35,818 nucleotides of DNA from contig JAUVDT010000011.1 in the NCBI GenBank assembly GCA_030595185.1, positions 1 to 35,818 of the forward strand. The letters run 5' to 3'. The translations under genes were made by a program, and so were the position numbers. The DNA is from Gammaproteobacteria bacterium (GTDB lineage Bacteria > Pseudomonadota > Gammaproteobacteria > SZUA-229). The notes beneath the pieces were generated by a model. The model made no database searches. It worked only from the letters and a program-made list of their open reading frames with translations, and had not been told where the DNA came from. This document shows positions 25,565-34,954 of the stretch, piece after piece. Each line of letters opens with the position of its first letter. The first letter of the stretch is position 1.

Positions 25565-28495
25565 CTAAGTAACAATAATTATACGAATGGCATCTAAGCG
25601 AAGACTGGATGAATCCAAAGCGATATTGAGAGCATCGTACTGATCTTCAAAATATTGCAGTTCTTCTTCACGCACATTTGGGTTAACCTTTTTCAATGCT
25701 TTCAAGCGATCAATTTCAGCAGATAATGTTTGTTCCGCTTCTTTATGTGCTGTTTTTAAAATAGCAGGCGATTGCTGTTTTGCTAATAACTCACTGCTCT
25801 TAATTAAATCACGAATTTCTTCGCCGTAAGCATTGATGACCTGGTTCGCCATTTTCTTTTTAATGCGTTCACGATTTTGTGAAACATAGCGGAAAGAAAC
25901 AATATCGTTGCAGTCCTTTTTATTAGCATCAATTAATGTGCGGATACTGGTTGCTGGTAAATAACGGCTACTTTGTAATTTGGAGTTATTAGCAGTCTCC
26001 AGTATGAAGACGCATTCTAATAACATAGTGCCGGCATTAACCTTAGGGTGTTTGATAGACGTAACGGCGGTATTACCCTGTTCATTAGACAATACAAGAT
26101 CCATAGCGCCCGATACCATTGGATGTTCCCATGTCAGGTAGTGCATGTCTTCGTTACTAAGCGCGGTATCTCTGTCCCACGTGATGGTCATGCCTTCTTC
26201 GTATAAACCGGGGAAGCTGCCATTTTGCATGTGTTCGCTGGGGCGAATTATCATGCTGTTCATGCCATGCTCTTCGCTGTCGATATTAAAACAATCAAAA
26301 ACTTCTTCTAGATAAGGCAATATCGAGCCATCGTCATCGGCTTCAATCGCCAGTTCTGAAATTTTGTCGGCTATGTGAGGGCGACAAGAGTTGTATTCTA
26401 AAAGTCGGTCACGTCCTTTGTGTAAGGCATCAGTAAGCGTAATGCGTTTGTCTTTGCTGTCTTCTATTAAAGAGATGCGCTCAACGTGGTCAGACTTGCC
26501 GTGATGCAATGCTTTTATTAACGCGTGTTCAACGTGAGTGAATACGCTGTGACCAATAGGGCATGTGTGTGAAAATGCATTTAAGCCTTGATGATAAAAA
26601 TCAAACATGGTGTGCTGCGCCGTTTCTAATAAATAGGGCACATGAATTTGTATGGTTTCATTTTGACCAATTCTATCGAGACGACCAATGCGCTGTTCTA
26701 GTAGGTCAGGGTTTAATGGTAAATCAAATAATACAAGGTGATGAGCAAACTGGAAGTTACGACCTTCACTACCAATTTCAGAACAAATTAAGACCTGACA
26801 ACCGTAATCTTGATCGGCAAAATAAGCCGCGGCACGGTCACGTTCGATAATGCTCATGTCTTCATGGAAGACCGAGGCTTGAATGCCTGATGAGGTTCTG
26901 AGCGTATCCACAATATCTAAAGCCGTGTCTGCACTGCTGGTAATAATCAATACCTTTTTAGGGAAAAGATTGCTGAGCGTGTCTTTTAACCAGTCAATGC
27001 GTGGGTCGATTTGAGTCCAGTGATCGGCAACATCTGTGCTGGCTGCCTGGTAAAGTAATTCAGGCGATAACAATAATTGCGCATCGGATAAAAACTCATC
27101 TGCAAACATATTCAAACAATTACGGTAATCGGCAGGGCAGTCTAAAGGGTATTCATTGACTTCACGCATAGGGAAGCCTTTGACCGTTTCGCGGGTGTTT
27201 CTAAACAGGACACGGCCAGTGCCATGTTGGTCTAACATGCGGTCAATTAATAAATTGGTGGTTTCAGTTTTTAATTCGTTGCTGGTTTTATCGTCTTGAA
27301 GAATGGTGATGAGTTTTTTGTTGTCTTCATCATCATTAATGTCGTGTAAATCTTTGACTAAATTCTGATCCAGTTCATGGCCTTCCAACAGGGCTTCAAC
27401 GGCATTGGCTATTGGCTCGTAATTATTTTCTTCTTTTAAGAAGCTTTCTAAATCTGGGAAACGATTAGGGTCGAGTAAACGCAGGCGAGCGAAATGGCTT
27501 TCTTTACCTAATTGCTCAGGTGTTGCTGTAAGCAGTAAAACACCATTGGTTTTTTGTGCCAGTTGTTCAACGCAGGTGTATTCCTGGCTGACTTCGGTTT
27601 CAGACCATTGTAAGTGATGGGCTTCATCAATAATTAATAAGTCCCAGCCTGCTTCTAATGCCTGTTGATGGCGATTTGGGTTTTCTAAAAAGAACCCAAG
27701 GTGACAAATGACCAGTTGTTCGGTTAAGAAGGGGTTTTCGTATTCTACATCACCGTATTCATCATCGGTTTCATCTTGGCCTTCGATAGACTGGCAGCGC
27801 TGTTCGTCAAAGACACTAAAATGCAGGTTAAATCGACGTAGCATCTCAACTAACCATTGATGAACCAACGTTTCAGGCACAACAATTAATACACGCTGCG
27901 CACGCTCGGTTTGCAGTTGGTGATGCAAAATCAAACCCGCTTCAATGGTTTTACCAAGGCCCACTTCATCGGCCAATAAAATGCGTGGAGAGAAGCGGTT
28001 AGCTACCTCATGTGCAATGTACATCTGGTGAGGAATGAGGCTGGTACGAGCGCCAATTAATCCGGTTAATTCGGAATTTGAGTTTTTTTGACTGTGTAGT
28101 CTGGTTTCGTAGCGCAACTCAAACCATTTGTCTTTATCAATCTGGCCGGTAAACAGGCGGTCGATAGGGCGGTTGAGTTGAATAAAGTTATCAAGCTCGG
28201 CCTCTGGTAACTCGGCTGCTGTGCCGTCTTCTTTTGTGCCGATATAGGTAATGAGCCCATCTTCTTCAATAACTGAACTAACGGTTAATTCCCAACCTTC
28301 ATGGGAAGGGACAGAGTCACCCTCTGTAAAGCGAACACGTGTTAGAGGTGCTGTTTGTTGTGCGTATAGACGGGTTTCATTGCTGGCTAAAAAAAGTACA
28401 GTAACAGTACGCCCATCGGTAGAAATAACCGTACCGAGGCCCATTTGGAGTTCTGCGTCGCTGATCCAGCGTTGACCGGGAATATATAAATGCAC
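25565..28495 (-). CDS. rapA: RNA polymerase-associated ATPase RapA (HepA), Swi2/Snf2 family
   Basis: MHLYIPGQRWISDAELQMGLGTVISTDGRTVTVLF; LLADEVGLGKTIEAGLI; IIDEAHHLQWSE; LLTATPEQLG; GSEGRNFQFAHHLVLFDLPLNPDLLEQRIGRLDRIGQ. Confidence 0.95.
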   Translation of the reverse strand: MHLYIPGQRWISDAELQMGLGTVISTDGRTVTVLFLASNETRLYAQQTAPLTRVRFTEGDSVPSHEGWELTVSSVIEEDGLITYIGTKEDGTAAELPEAELDNFIQLNRPIDRLFTGQIDKDKWFELRYETRLHSQKNSNSELTGLIGARTSLIPHQMYIAHEVANRFSPRILLADEVGLGKTIEAGLILHHQLQTERAQRVLIVVPETLVHQWLVEMLRRFNLHFSVFDEQRCQSIEGQDETDDEYGDVEYENPFLTEQLVICHLGFFLENPNRHQQALEAGWDLLIIDEAHHLQWSETEVSQEYTCVEQLAQKTNGVLLLTATPEQLGKESHFARLRLLDPNRFPDLESFLKEENNYEPIANAVEALLEGHELDQNLVKDLHDINDDEDNKKLITILQDDKTSNELKTETTNLLIDRMLDQHGTGRVLFRNTRETVKGFPMREVNEYPLDCPADYRNCLNMFADEFLSDAQLLLSPELLYQAASTDVADHWTQIDPRIDWLKDTLSNLFPKKVLIITSSADTALDIVDTLRTSSGIQASVFHEDMSIIERDRAAAYFADQDYGCQVLICSEIGSEGRNFQFAHHLVLFDLPLNPDLLEQRIGRLDRIGQNETIQIHVPYLLETAQHTMFDFYHQGLNAFSHTCPIGHSVFTHVEHALIKALHHGKSDHVERISLIEDSKDKRITLTDALHKGRDRLLEYNSCRPHIADKISELAIEADDDGSILPYLEEVFDCFNIDSEEHGMNSMIIRPSEHMQNGSFPGLYEEGMTITWDRDTALSNEDMHYLTWEHPMVSGAMDLVLSNEQGNTAVTSIKHPKVNAGTMLLECVFILETANNSKLQSSRYLPATSIRTLIDANKKDCNDIVSFRYVSQNRERIKKKMANQVINAYGEEIRDLIKSSELLAKQQSPAILKTAHKEAEQTLSAEIDRLKALKKVNPNVREEELQYFEDQYDALNIALDSSSLRLDAIRIIIVT

Positions 28496-28694
28496 TTGGC
28501 TGATCCAGAGTTATCGAAAGGGGCGTAATGGTAGTGGATTTTGAGAAGAAAATCACGACCAAATGAAGTTTACTTATAAATTATTTATAGATGAAAGTCG
28601 GATGCTTAACCAGTCTATTTAAGAAAAGTTTTTTATAGGGGGGCAGAGTTTAGTATTTTTTGTTTTCTTTGTGGTCTGAAGCGCGCCGCTCTTT

Positions 28695-28879
28695 GCCATC
28701 CATGGCACCGCGACATACGACCGCCAGGGATGGTGGAAGTGCAGAAAATGTATTAGGGCAGGACGCCCGTAAGTAGAACAACGCAGGAGCAGTTGTCGAG
28801 GAGCAATTCTCTGTCGTATATCCTATACATAACGGCTCCTGCGCATCCATGCGCTCGCCGAATACCGTACATCCTGTAC
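28695..28879. repeat. GC-rich structured non-coding element composed of multiple short palindromes and inverted repeats
   Basis: GCCATCCATGGC (28695-28706), CCGCCAGGGATGGTGG (28721-28736, one mismatch), GGGCAGGACGCCC (28756-28768), CGCAGGAGC (28782-28790) pairing with GCTCCTGCG (28835-28843), GTATATCCTATAC (28816-28828), GCGCATCCATGCGC (28841-28854), GTACATCCTGTAC (28867-28879). Confidence 0.6.
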
Positions 28880-28883
28880 ATAA

Positions 28884-28908
28884 AAAAACCCCGACTAGCG
28901 GGGTTTTT
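28884..28908 (-). terminator. Rho-independent terminator of the second csp gene (symmetrical, potentially bidirectional)
   Basis: AAAAACCCCG actag CGGGGTTTTT just downstream of the csp stop on the minus strand. Confidence 0.88.
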
Positions 28909-28930
28909 GTTTTCTTTTGTAACGATGTAC

Positions 28931-29134
28931 TTAGATAGCAACCACTTTAGTCGCTTGAGGGCCTTTAGGGCCTTTTTCTACATCGTATTCAACTTTCTGA
29001 CCTTCAGCCAGTGTTTTGAAACCACTGCCGTCGATAACAGAAAAATGAACAAATACGTCTTGGCTGCCATCGTCAGCAACGATAAAACCAAAACCTTTGC
29101 TCTCGTTAAACCATTTAACACTACCTGTAGCCAT
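28931..29134 (-). CDS. CspA-family cold shock protein
   Basis: [67 protein letters not shown]. Confidence 0.96.
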   Translation of the reverse strand: MATGSVKWFNESKGFGFIVADDGSQDVFVHFSVIDGSGFKTLAEGQKVEYDVEKGPKGPQATKVVAI

Positions 29135-29255
29135 GCTGCTTTACCTCAATTGTTTTTTGAATATTCCGTAATCAATTGCAAGTTATTCAAGGTAAAGTCA
29201 GGAGTTACCAGATGGAGCTTCTGTAAAACCAGAGAACGTGCAATAAAAAACTTAC

Positions 29256-29297
29256 CAAGTTTATATTTTGGTTAAATATCAACAAAATATAAACTTG
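29256..29297 (-). promoter_or_regulatory. Perfect 15-bp inverted repeat overlapping a candidate promoter upstream of the second csp gene
   Basis: CAAGTTTATATTTTG (29256-29270) / 12-nt loop / CAAAATATAAACTTG (29283-29297). On the minus strand a consensus TTGACA (29296-29301) is followed at 17 bp by TATTTA. Confidence 0.6.
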
Positions 29298-29581
29298 TCA
29301 AAGACTAACATACTGAATTTTTAGTGGGAACAGTTTAAAGGCTAAATAAGGCTGTTTTTTAAGGAAAAATATAAAAAAGCAGTAACTTTTTATTAAAAGT
29401 GTAAAGAATACATAACAAATTAGTTCTTTAGATTTTACTAATTTTCTAACATTAAATTTTGAAAAGTTGAGGTAGTTGAAATACATATTTATGCTGCAGT
29501 AAAAGCCTTTTTTAAAATCTAAAGTTTGTGAAGTCGTTTATTAAATTAGTTTTTGAGAGAGAAAGTTTTAATGCTAGTTGT

Positions 29582-29995
29582 TTAATAACTAATCTTTTTT
29601 CTCATGTCTTTTTTCTTAGAATGTTTGGTTTTATTATCTAAGCGTTTACGAATTGAACTACGTTTTGGTTTGCTGGCAATGCGTCTTTTTATGGGAGTGG
29701 TTGCCGCTAAAATAATTTCTTTAAGGCGTTCTAAAGCATGCAGTTTATTTTGTTCCTGGCTGCGCCTGTTTTGTGATTTGATAATAATGACGCCATCTTT
29801 TGTAATTCGATGATCGTTATAACGTAACAGTCTTTCTTTGTAGTATTCGGGCAAAGAGGAGGCCTTGATATCAAAGCGACAGTGGATAGCAGAGGAAACT
29901 TTATTCACGTGTTGGCCACCCGCACCTTGAGCGCGAATTGCCGTCATTTGAATCTCTTCATCGGGTATTGATACGTTGTTGGATATGACTAACAT
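29582..29995 (-). CDS. arfB: Alternative ribosome-rescue factor / peptidyl-tRNA hydrolase ArfB (YaeJ)
   Basis: GGQ motif AIRAQGAGGQHVNKVSSAIHCRFDI; basic C-terminal tail (SKPKRSSIRKRLDNKTKHSKKKDMRKK). Confidence 0.93.
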   Translation of the reverse strand: MLVISNNVSIPDEEIQMTAIRAQGAGGQHVNKVSSAIHCRFDIKASSLPEYYKERLLRYNDHRITKDGVIIIKSQNRRSQEQNKLHALERLKEIILAATTPIKRRIASKPKRSSIRKRLDNKTKHSKKKDMRKKISY

Positions 29996-30153
29996 GCGGC
30001 TATTATATCGTTAATCCTCATAGAGTTAAAAAAACACACTTTTAACGTCAAAAGTTGCTTAATTCTGGTACAATGCCGCCCATTCTTACAAGCCGCCTTT
30101 AAGACTCTCACAGGCTGCTTATTCAATTCGAACTACTCACTGGATAAATTACC

Positions 30154-31740
30154 TTGATTTCAACAGCCAATATCACAATGCAGTTTGGTGCTAAGCCACT
30201 ATTTGAGAACGTTTCCGTTAAATTCGGCGATAACAATCGTTACGGTTTGATTGGTGCAAACGGTTGCGGAAAATCTACCTTTATGAAGATATTAGGTGGT
30301 GATCTTGAATCAACAGCCGGTGTGGTCTCGGTTGATACTGGTGAAACGGTGGGTAAATTACGTCAGGACCAATTCGCGTATGAAGAATTCACCGTGCTTG
30401 ATACCGTTATCATGGGTGATGAGCGTCTGTGGGAAGTAAAGAAAGAGCGTGACCGTATTTATTCTTTGCCAGATATGAGTGAAGACGATGGCATGAAAGT
30501 CGCTGAGCTAGAAGTTGAATTTGCTGAGTTAGATGGTTACACCGCTGAGTCGCGTGCTGGCGAATTGTTAATGGGTCTAGAAATTCCTTTAGAGCAGCAT
30601 GCCGGTTTAATGAGTGCTGTTGCACCGGGCTGGAAGCTACGTGTATTACTGGCGCAGGCTTTATTTGCCAATCCTGAAATTTTGTTGCTTGATGAGCCAA
30701 CCAATAACCTGGATATCAACACTATCCGTTGGTTGGAAAGCATCTTAAATGAACGTCAGTGCACGATGGTTATTATCTCGCATGATCGTCATTTTCTTAA
30801 CAGCGTATGTACGCACATGGCGGATTTAGATTTCGGTGAAATTCGCATGTATCCGGGTAACTACGATGACTATATGATGGCATCAACGGCAGTACGTGAG
30901 CGTCAGTTATCAGATAATGCTAAGAAGAAAGTACAGATTGATGAATTAAAAGCTTTCGTTAGTCGTTTCTCTGCAAATGCATCGAAAGCGAAGCAGGCAA
31001 CATCTCGTGCCAAGCAGTTGGATAAAATCAAACTTGATGATATCAAACCATCGAGCCGTGTCAGTCCGTTTATTCGCTTTGATCAAGACAAAAAATTATT
31101 CCGTTTAGCATTAGAAGTTGAAGGCTTGAGTAAGGGCTTTGACGATAAAGCATTATTTAAAGATATCAATATGATGATTGAAGTCGGTGAGCGTATTGCG
31201 ATCATCGGTCCAAATGGTATCGGTAAAACGACATTGCTACGTACCATGTATGGCGATATCGAGCCAGATGCGGGTAAGGTGAAATGGTCTGAAAATGTGT
31301 CCATGGGTTATTACGCTCAGGATCATGCCGCTGACTTTGAAAAAGATGAAGTAGTATATGACTGGATGGATCAATGGAAGCCAGAAGGTGCTGATGAACA
31401 GTTTGTTCGTGGCACATTAGGTCGTATGTTGTTTTCTGCGGATGATATTAAGAAATCCGTTAAAGTATTATCAGGTGGTGAGCAGGGTCGTATGCTGTTT
31501 GGTAAAATCATGCAGCAAAAGCCAAATGTATTATTAATGGATGAGCCAACCAATCACCTGGATATGGAATCTATCGAAGCGTTGAACTTAGCATTGGATA
31601 ATTATGAAGGCACTTTAATCTTCGTAAGCCATGACCGTGAATTTGTATCGTCATTAGCGACCCGAATTATCGAATTAACACCAACAGGTGTCGTTAACTT
31701 TAGCGGTAGCTATGAAGAGTACTTAGCTAGTCAGGCATAA
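30154..31740 (+). CDS. ybiT: ABC-F family ATPase, YbiT-type (TTG start)
   Basis: Starts (L)[41 protein letters not shown]; two ABC cassettes with [10 protein letters not shown] and [10 protein letters not shown] and an interdomain linker. Confidence 0.9.
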   Translation: MISTANITMQFGAKPLFENVSVKFGDNNRYGLIGANGCGKSTFMKILGGDLESTAGVVSVDTGETVGKLRQDQFAYEEFTVLDTVIMGDERLWEVKKERDRIYSLPDMSEDDGMKVAELEVEFAELDGYTAESRAGELLMGLEIPLEQHAGLMSAVAPGWKLRVLLAQALFANPEILLLDEPTNNLDINTIRWLESILNERQCTMVIISHDRHFLNSVCTHMADLDFGEIRMYPGNYDDYMMASTAVRERQLSDNAKKKVQIDELKAFVSRFSANASKAKQATSRAKQLDKIKLDDIKPSSRVSPFIRFDQDKKLFRLALEVEGLSKGFDDKALFKDINMMIEVGERIAIIGPNGIGKTTLLRTMYGDIEPDAGKVKWSENVSMGYYAQDHAADFEKDEVVYDWMDQWKPEGADEQFVRGTLGRMLFSADDIKKSVKVLSGGEQGRMLFGKIMQQKPNVLLMDEPTNHLDMESIEALNLALDNYEGTLIFVSHDREFVSSLATRIIELTPTGVVNFSGSYEEYLASQA

Positions 31741-31767
31741 TTATTAAAGACTTTTAGTATGAAATGT

Positions 31768-31797
31768 AAAGGCCGTCATATGACGGCCTTTTTTTTT
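31768..31797 (+). terminator. Rho-independent terminator of the ABC-F gene
   Basis: AAAGGCCGTCA TA TGACGGCCTTT followed by a T-run. Confidence 0.9.
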
Positions 31798-31981
31798 GAC
31801 AGAAATAGGACAAACTATATTAGTAATTGTTAACAATAGAGACCAGATCACAAAACTTTATTTAATATTTGTATCTCGTTGATAATTTATTTAGGATGGG
31901 GCATAAATTAAACGGGCTCCCGTATGTGGTTACATGCATTTTATATGGCAGTCTATAAAAAACTAAAATAAATAAAAATAG

Positions 31982-32989
31982 GTGAGTTCAATGGATGATA
32001 GTACCGCTACAAGTAATCGATTAGGTTTTGAGTTCCGTGGTGATGGCATGGAGTATTTTAAAATATGGATAGTAAATGTGTTGCTAACCATCGTTACATT
32101 GGGCATTTACTCTGCCTGGGCAACGGTAAGAAACCGCCGTTATTTTTATTCCAATACCATTCTTGATAATAGCAGCTTTAGTTATTTAGCTGACCCTATC
32201 ACTATATTAAAGGGGCGTATTATTGCTATTGCTGTTTTCATTATATACAGTGTGTCGGCATCCCTTTTTCCGCCACTTGCGCTTGTTTTAGCAATCGCTT
32301 TTATCTTTCTTTTTCCATACTTTCTGAATAAATCATTAGCTTTTAATCATCGTATGTCGGCGTATAAAAATATTCAGTTTCGTTTTAAAGGCTCGTACGG
32401 GCAGGCCTTTATGATCATGTATGTTTGGCCGTTAATAGGTATGTTGAGTTTGGGTATTCTTTATCCATTAGTCTTCTTAAAAGCTAATCAATATATTGTT
32501 AATAACAGCTCTTATGGCACAACTAAATTTCAATTCAACGCAACTTTTAAAGACTATGGCATTATATTTCTGATTATGATTGGTGTTGCTATTGTATTTG
32601 GTATCCCTGCATGGGCAATTTCTTTGCAAGCACCATCACTTGCTATTTTGACGCCTGTAATAATGATAGCGGTTTATATAGGCTTGATCGTTTATTTCAT
32701 TGTTGAAACAAGCAATTTATTTTATCGCAGTACGATATTAGGTGAGCATGGTTTCGAAATGAATTTAACCATGGGTGGTATGGCAAAAGTGATTTTAATC
32801 AATGGGGTACTTACTATTATTACTTTAGGTTTGTATTTACCTGCGGCAAAAGTGCGTATGGCAAAATACATGTGCTCATGTCTTGTTATGGATGCGGCAG
32901 GCTCTCTTGATACACATGCAGCAGCTGAAAAAGAAAACATCAGTGCATTGGGTGAAGAGTTTGGTGAAGTCTTTGACTTTGGCATGTAA
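31982..32989 (+). CDS. DUF898 (YjgN-like) multi-TM membrane protein (GTG or downstream ATG start)
   Basis: LGFEFRGDGMEYFKIWIVNVLLTIVTLGIYSAWATVRNRRYFYSNT...FRFKGSYGQAFMIMYVWPL..., the characteristic duplicated DUF898 pattern. Confidence 0.88.
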   Translation: MSSMDDSTATSNRLGFEFRGDGMEYFKIWIVNVLLTIVTLGIYSAWATVRNRRYFYSNTILDNSSFSYLADPITILKGRIIAIAVFIIYSVSASLFPPLALVLAIAFIFLFPYFLNKSLAFNHRMSAYKNIQFRFKGSYGQAFMIMYVWPLIGMLSLGILYPLVFLKANQYIVNNSSYGTTKFQFNATFKDYGIIFLIMIGVAIVFGIPAWAISLQAPSLAILTPVIMIAVYIGLIVYFIVETSNLFYRSTILGEHGFEMNLTMGGMAKVILINGVLTIITLGLYLPAAKVRMAKYMCSCLVMDAAGSLDTHAAAEKENISALGEEFGEVFDFGM

Positions 32990-32995
32990 CTGTTT

Positions 32996-34111
32996 ATGCG
33001 CATAGTTGGAAATTATCACGATGGAAAAACCTCCAGGAGTATTCAAGCACACCTGGAGGTGCTTTCAGAAAGTGAAGGCAATATCCGTATTACTCTAGCG
33101 TCTGATGAAGCGTTAGCTACAGACAGGCCTCTAGACCTTAAGTACAGTGAATTAAAAATAGCCTCCCGGTTAGGTAATACTCCCAGAGAAATTAGTTTCG
33201 GTGATGGTTGCTTATTTGTTACTGAGGATAATGATGCGGTTGATAATTTGACCAAACACCATGGGCAATCTAATCGAGAATCACTGTTACACCGTTTAGA
33301 AAACAATACACCGCTTATATTGCTTTCAATAGTGGTAACAATTGCGGTTATTTGGGGGACGGTTGTTTATGGAATACCGGCTTCAGCTAAATTTATTGCT
33401 TTTCAATTACCCGATTTCACCTCAGAAAAGTTGGGAAGCAGTCTCAGTGTATTAGATAAAACAGTTTTTGAAACCTCTCAGCTTAGTGCTTCTAAACAAG
33501 AAGAAATTAGGCAGCTTACAGCACCTTATCTTGAAGAGTTTAAAGACTTAAACCCTAAGTTAGAGTTTCGCTCTGGTATGAAAGCCAATGCACTGGCTTT
33601 ACCAAGTGGTGAAATTGTATTAACTGATGACTTTGTAAATCTCGTTGCTAATGATCAAGAGTTATTAGCGGTGTTTTTTCATGAAATCGGTCACTTAAAA
33701 CACAAACATTTACTGCGCAGAGCATTACAAGATTCAATGGTGGCATTGGTCATTATTTTTGTAACAGGTGATGTGGATTCGTTTGATTTATTAACGGGTT
33801 TACCGACATTGATATTAGATTTGTCGTATTCAAGAGAATTTGAACGCGAGGCTGATGTCTTTGCACTTGAACAATTGTATCGTAATAAAATATCGGTTGA
33901 TCATTTTGCAACTGTGATGAAGCGACTAGAAACGTATTATACCGAACCAGATGAAGATGATGCGGCAGAACAACTACTGAGTAAGGTTGAGACAAAAGAT
34001 ATTAATATTGATGATGACGCATCATTTACGGATGTTTTTTCGACTCATCCGGGAACAGATGAGCGTGTAAAACTTATCAAGCAATTTAAATTAACGCACC
34101 CAGAAAACTAA
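32996..34111 (+). CDS. M48-family zinc metalloprotease
   Basis: HEXXH motif AVFFHEIGHLKHKH, downstream SREFEREADVFALEQL ligand, TM segment LILLSIVVTIAVIWGTVVYGI, and THPGTDERV. Confidence 0.9.
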   Translation: MRIVGNYHDGKTSRSIQAHLEVLSESEGNIRITLASDEALATDRPLDLKYSELKIASRLGNTPREISFGDGCLFVTEDNDAVDNLTKHHGQSNRESLLHRLENNTPLILLSIVVTIAVIWGTVVYGIPASAKFIAFQLPDFTSEKLGSSLSVLDKTVFETSQLSASKQEEIRQLTAPYLEEFKDLNPKLEFRSGMKANALALPSGEIVLTDDFVNLVANDQELLAVFFHEIGHLKHKHLLRRALQDSMVALVIIFVTGDVDSFDLLTGLPTLILDLSYSREFEREADVFALEQLYRNKISVDHFATVMKRLETYYTEPDEDDAAEQLLSKVETKDINIDDDASFTDVFSTHPGTDERVKLIKQFKLTHPEN

Positions 34112-34120
34112 ACAGGCTTA

Positions 34121-34150
34121 AAGGCCATCTAAAGAATAGATGGCCATTTT
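34121..34150 (+). terminator. Rho-independent terminator after the DUF898-M48 pair
   Basis: aaGGCCATCT aaagaat AGATGGCCatttt. Confidence 0.8.
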
Positions 34151-34282
34151 AAATGTTCTCGTACCCATAAATATGAGTATTAAATATTATTTAAGCTGGA
34201 ACTCACCACCCAAAGCAGACTTTTAGGGTTTTCTTATATTCACATAATTTGACAAATACAAAATACCACTGCTATTCTCTTA

Positions 34283-34298
34283 CTTAACGTCCGTTAAG
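34283..34298. promoter_or_regulatory. Palindromic candidate operator upstream of tetR
   Basis: CTTAACG TC CGTTAAG, perfect 7-bp arms, adjacent to the tetR start. Confidence 0.6.
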
Positions 34299-34910
34299 GT
34301 GGGTTGTATGTCAAATAAAAAGTCTGCTGGTAACTTAAATACCGCCTTGGTGATTCTCGAAAAATCCATACCATTGTTTGCGCAATCAGGGTACGCAGGT
34401 GTCTCTATGCGTGACATTTCAAAAGTTGTTGGGACCAGTGGTGCTGCGTTGTATCACCATTACCCGGACAAACAAGGCTTGTATTTAGCGGCAATGGAAC
34501 ATGCTTTTTCAGACATGGCATTGAGTATTCAGTCTACTCTGGATATTAAGGGGACACCTGAAGAACGGCTTGTGCATTTTACGACAAACTTCACCGACCA
34601 AATGGCACGTTCACCAGAGCTTCGTATTCTACTTCAACGCGAATTGCTCGATGGTGATGATGAGCGTCTAAAGTTACTCGCGAATCTGGTTTTTGTAAAA
34701 CCATTCAAAGTGATTAAAGAATTAGCGCGAGAACTAGGTTTAGATTGTGATGCCCATCTTTTGGCAATCTCTATGGCAGGTCTTATTTTGTTCCATTTTG
34801 AAACAGAATCAATCAGACGTTATCTTCCGGGTGGTTTAAAAAAACACAATGACCCGAAAGTAATCGGAAAGCACGTTGCTAAATTACTGACTGGAATGCT
34901 TGGGAAATGA
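34299..34910 (+). CDS. TetR/AcrR-family transcriptional regulator (GTG at 34299 or ATG at 34308)
   Basis: N-terminal HTH: ALVILEKSIPLFAQSGYAGVSMRDISKVVGTSGAALYHHYPDKQGLYLAAMEHAF. Confidence 0.92.
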   Translation: MGCMSNKKSAGNLNTALVILEKSIPLFAQSGYAGVSMRDISKVVGTSGAALYHHYPDKQGLYLAAMEHAFSDMALSIQSTLDIKGTPEERLVHFTTNFTDQMARSPELRILLQRELLDGDDERLKLLANLVFVKPFKVIKELARELGLDCDAHLLAISMAGLILFHFETESIRRYLPGGLKKHNDPKVIGKHVAKLLTGMLGK

Positions 34911-34954
34911 TTACTTATTTATATGTCTTGGCCTTATCGCTATTTAAATTTTCG

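Noticed and set aside
28650-28941. Small minus-strand ORFs 28650..28850 and 28753..28941, and the 5' part of + ORF 28793..29275
   Set aside because: They translate the palindromic intergenic element and the csp terminator; better explained as spurious ORFs in a non-coding repeat.
29298-29486. ORF 29298..29486 (-)
   Set aside because: AT-rich Phe/Lys/Leu low-complexity translation with no motif; treated as intergenic.
30410-31553. Minus-strand ORFs within the ABC-F gene
   Set aside because: Antisense to a well-conserved two-cassette ATPase.
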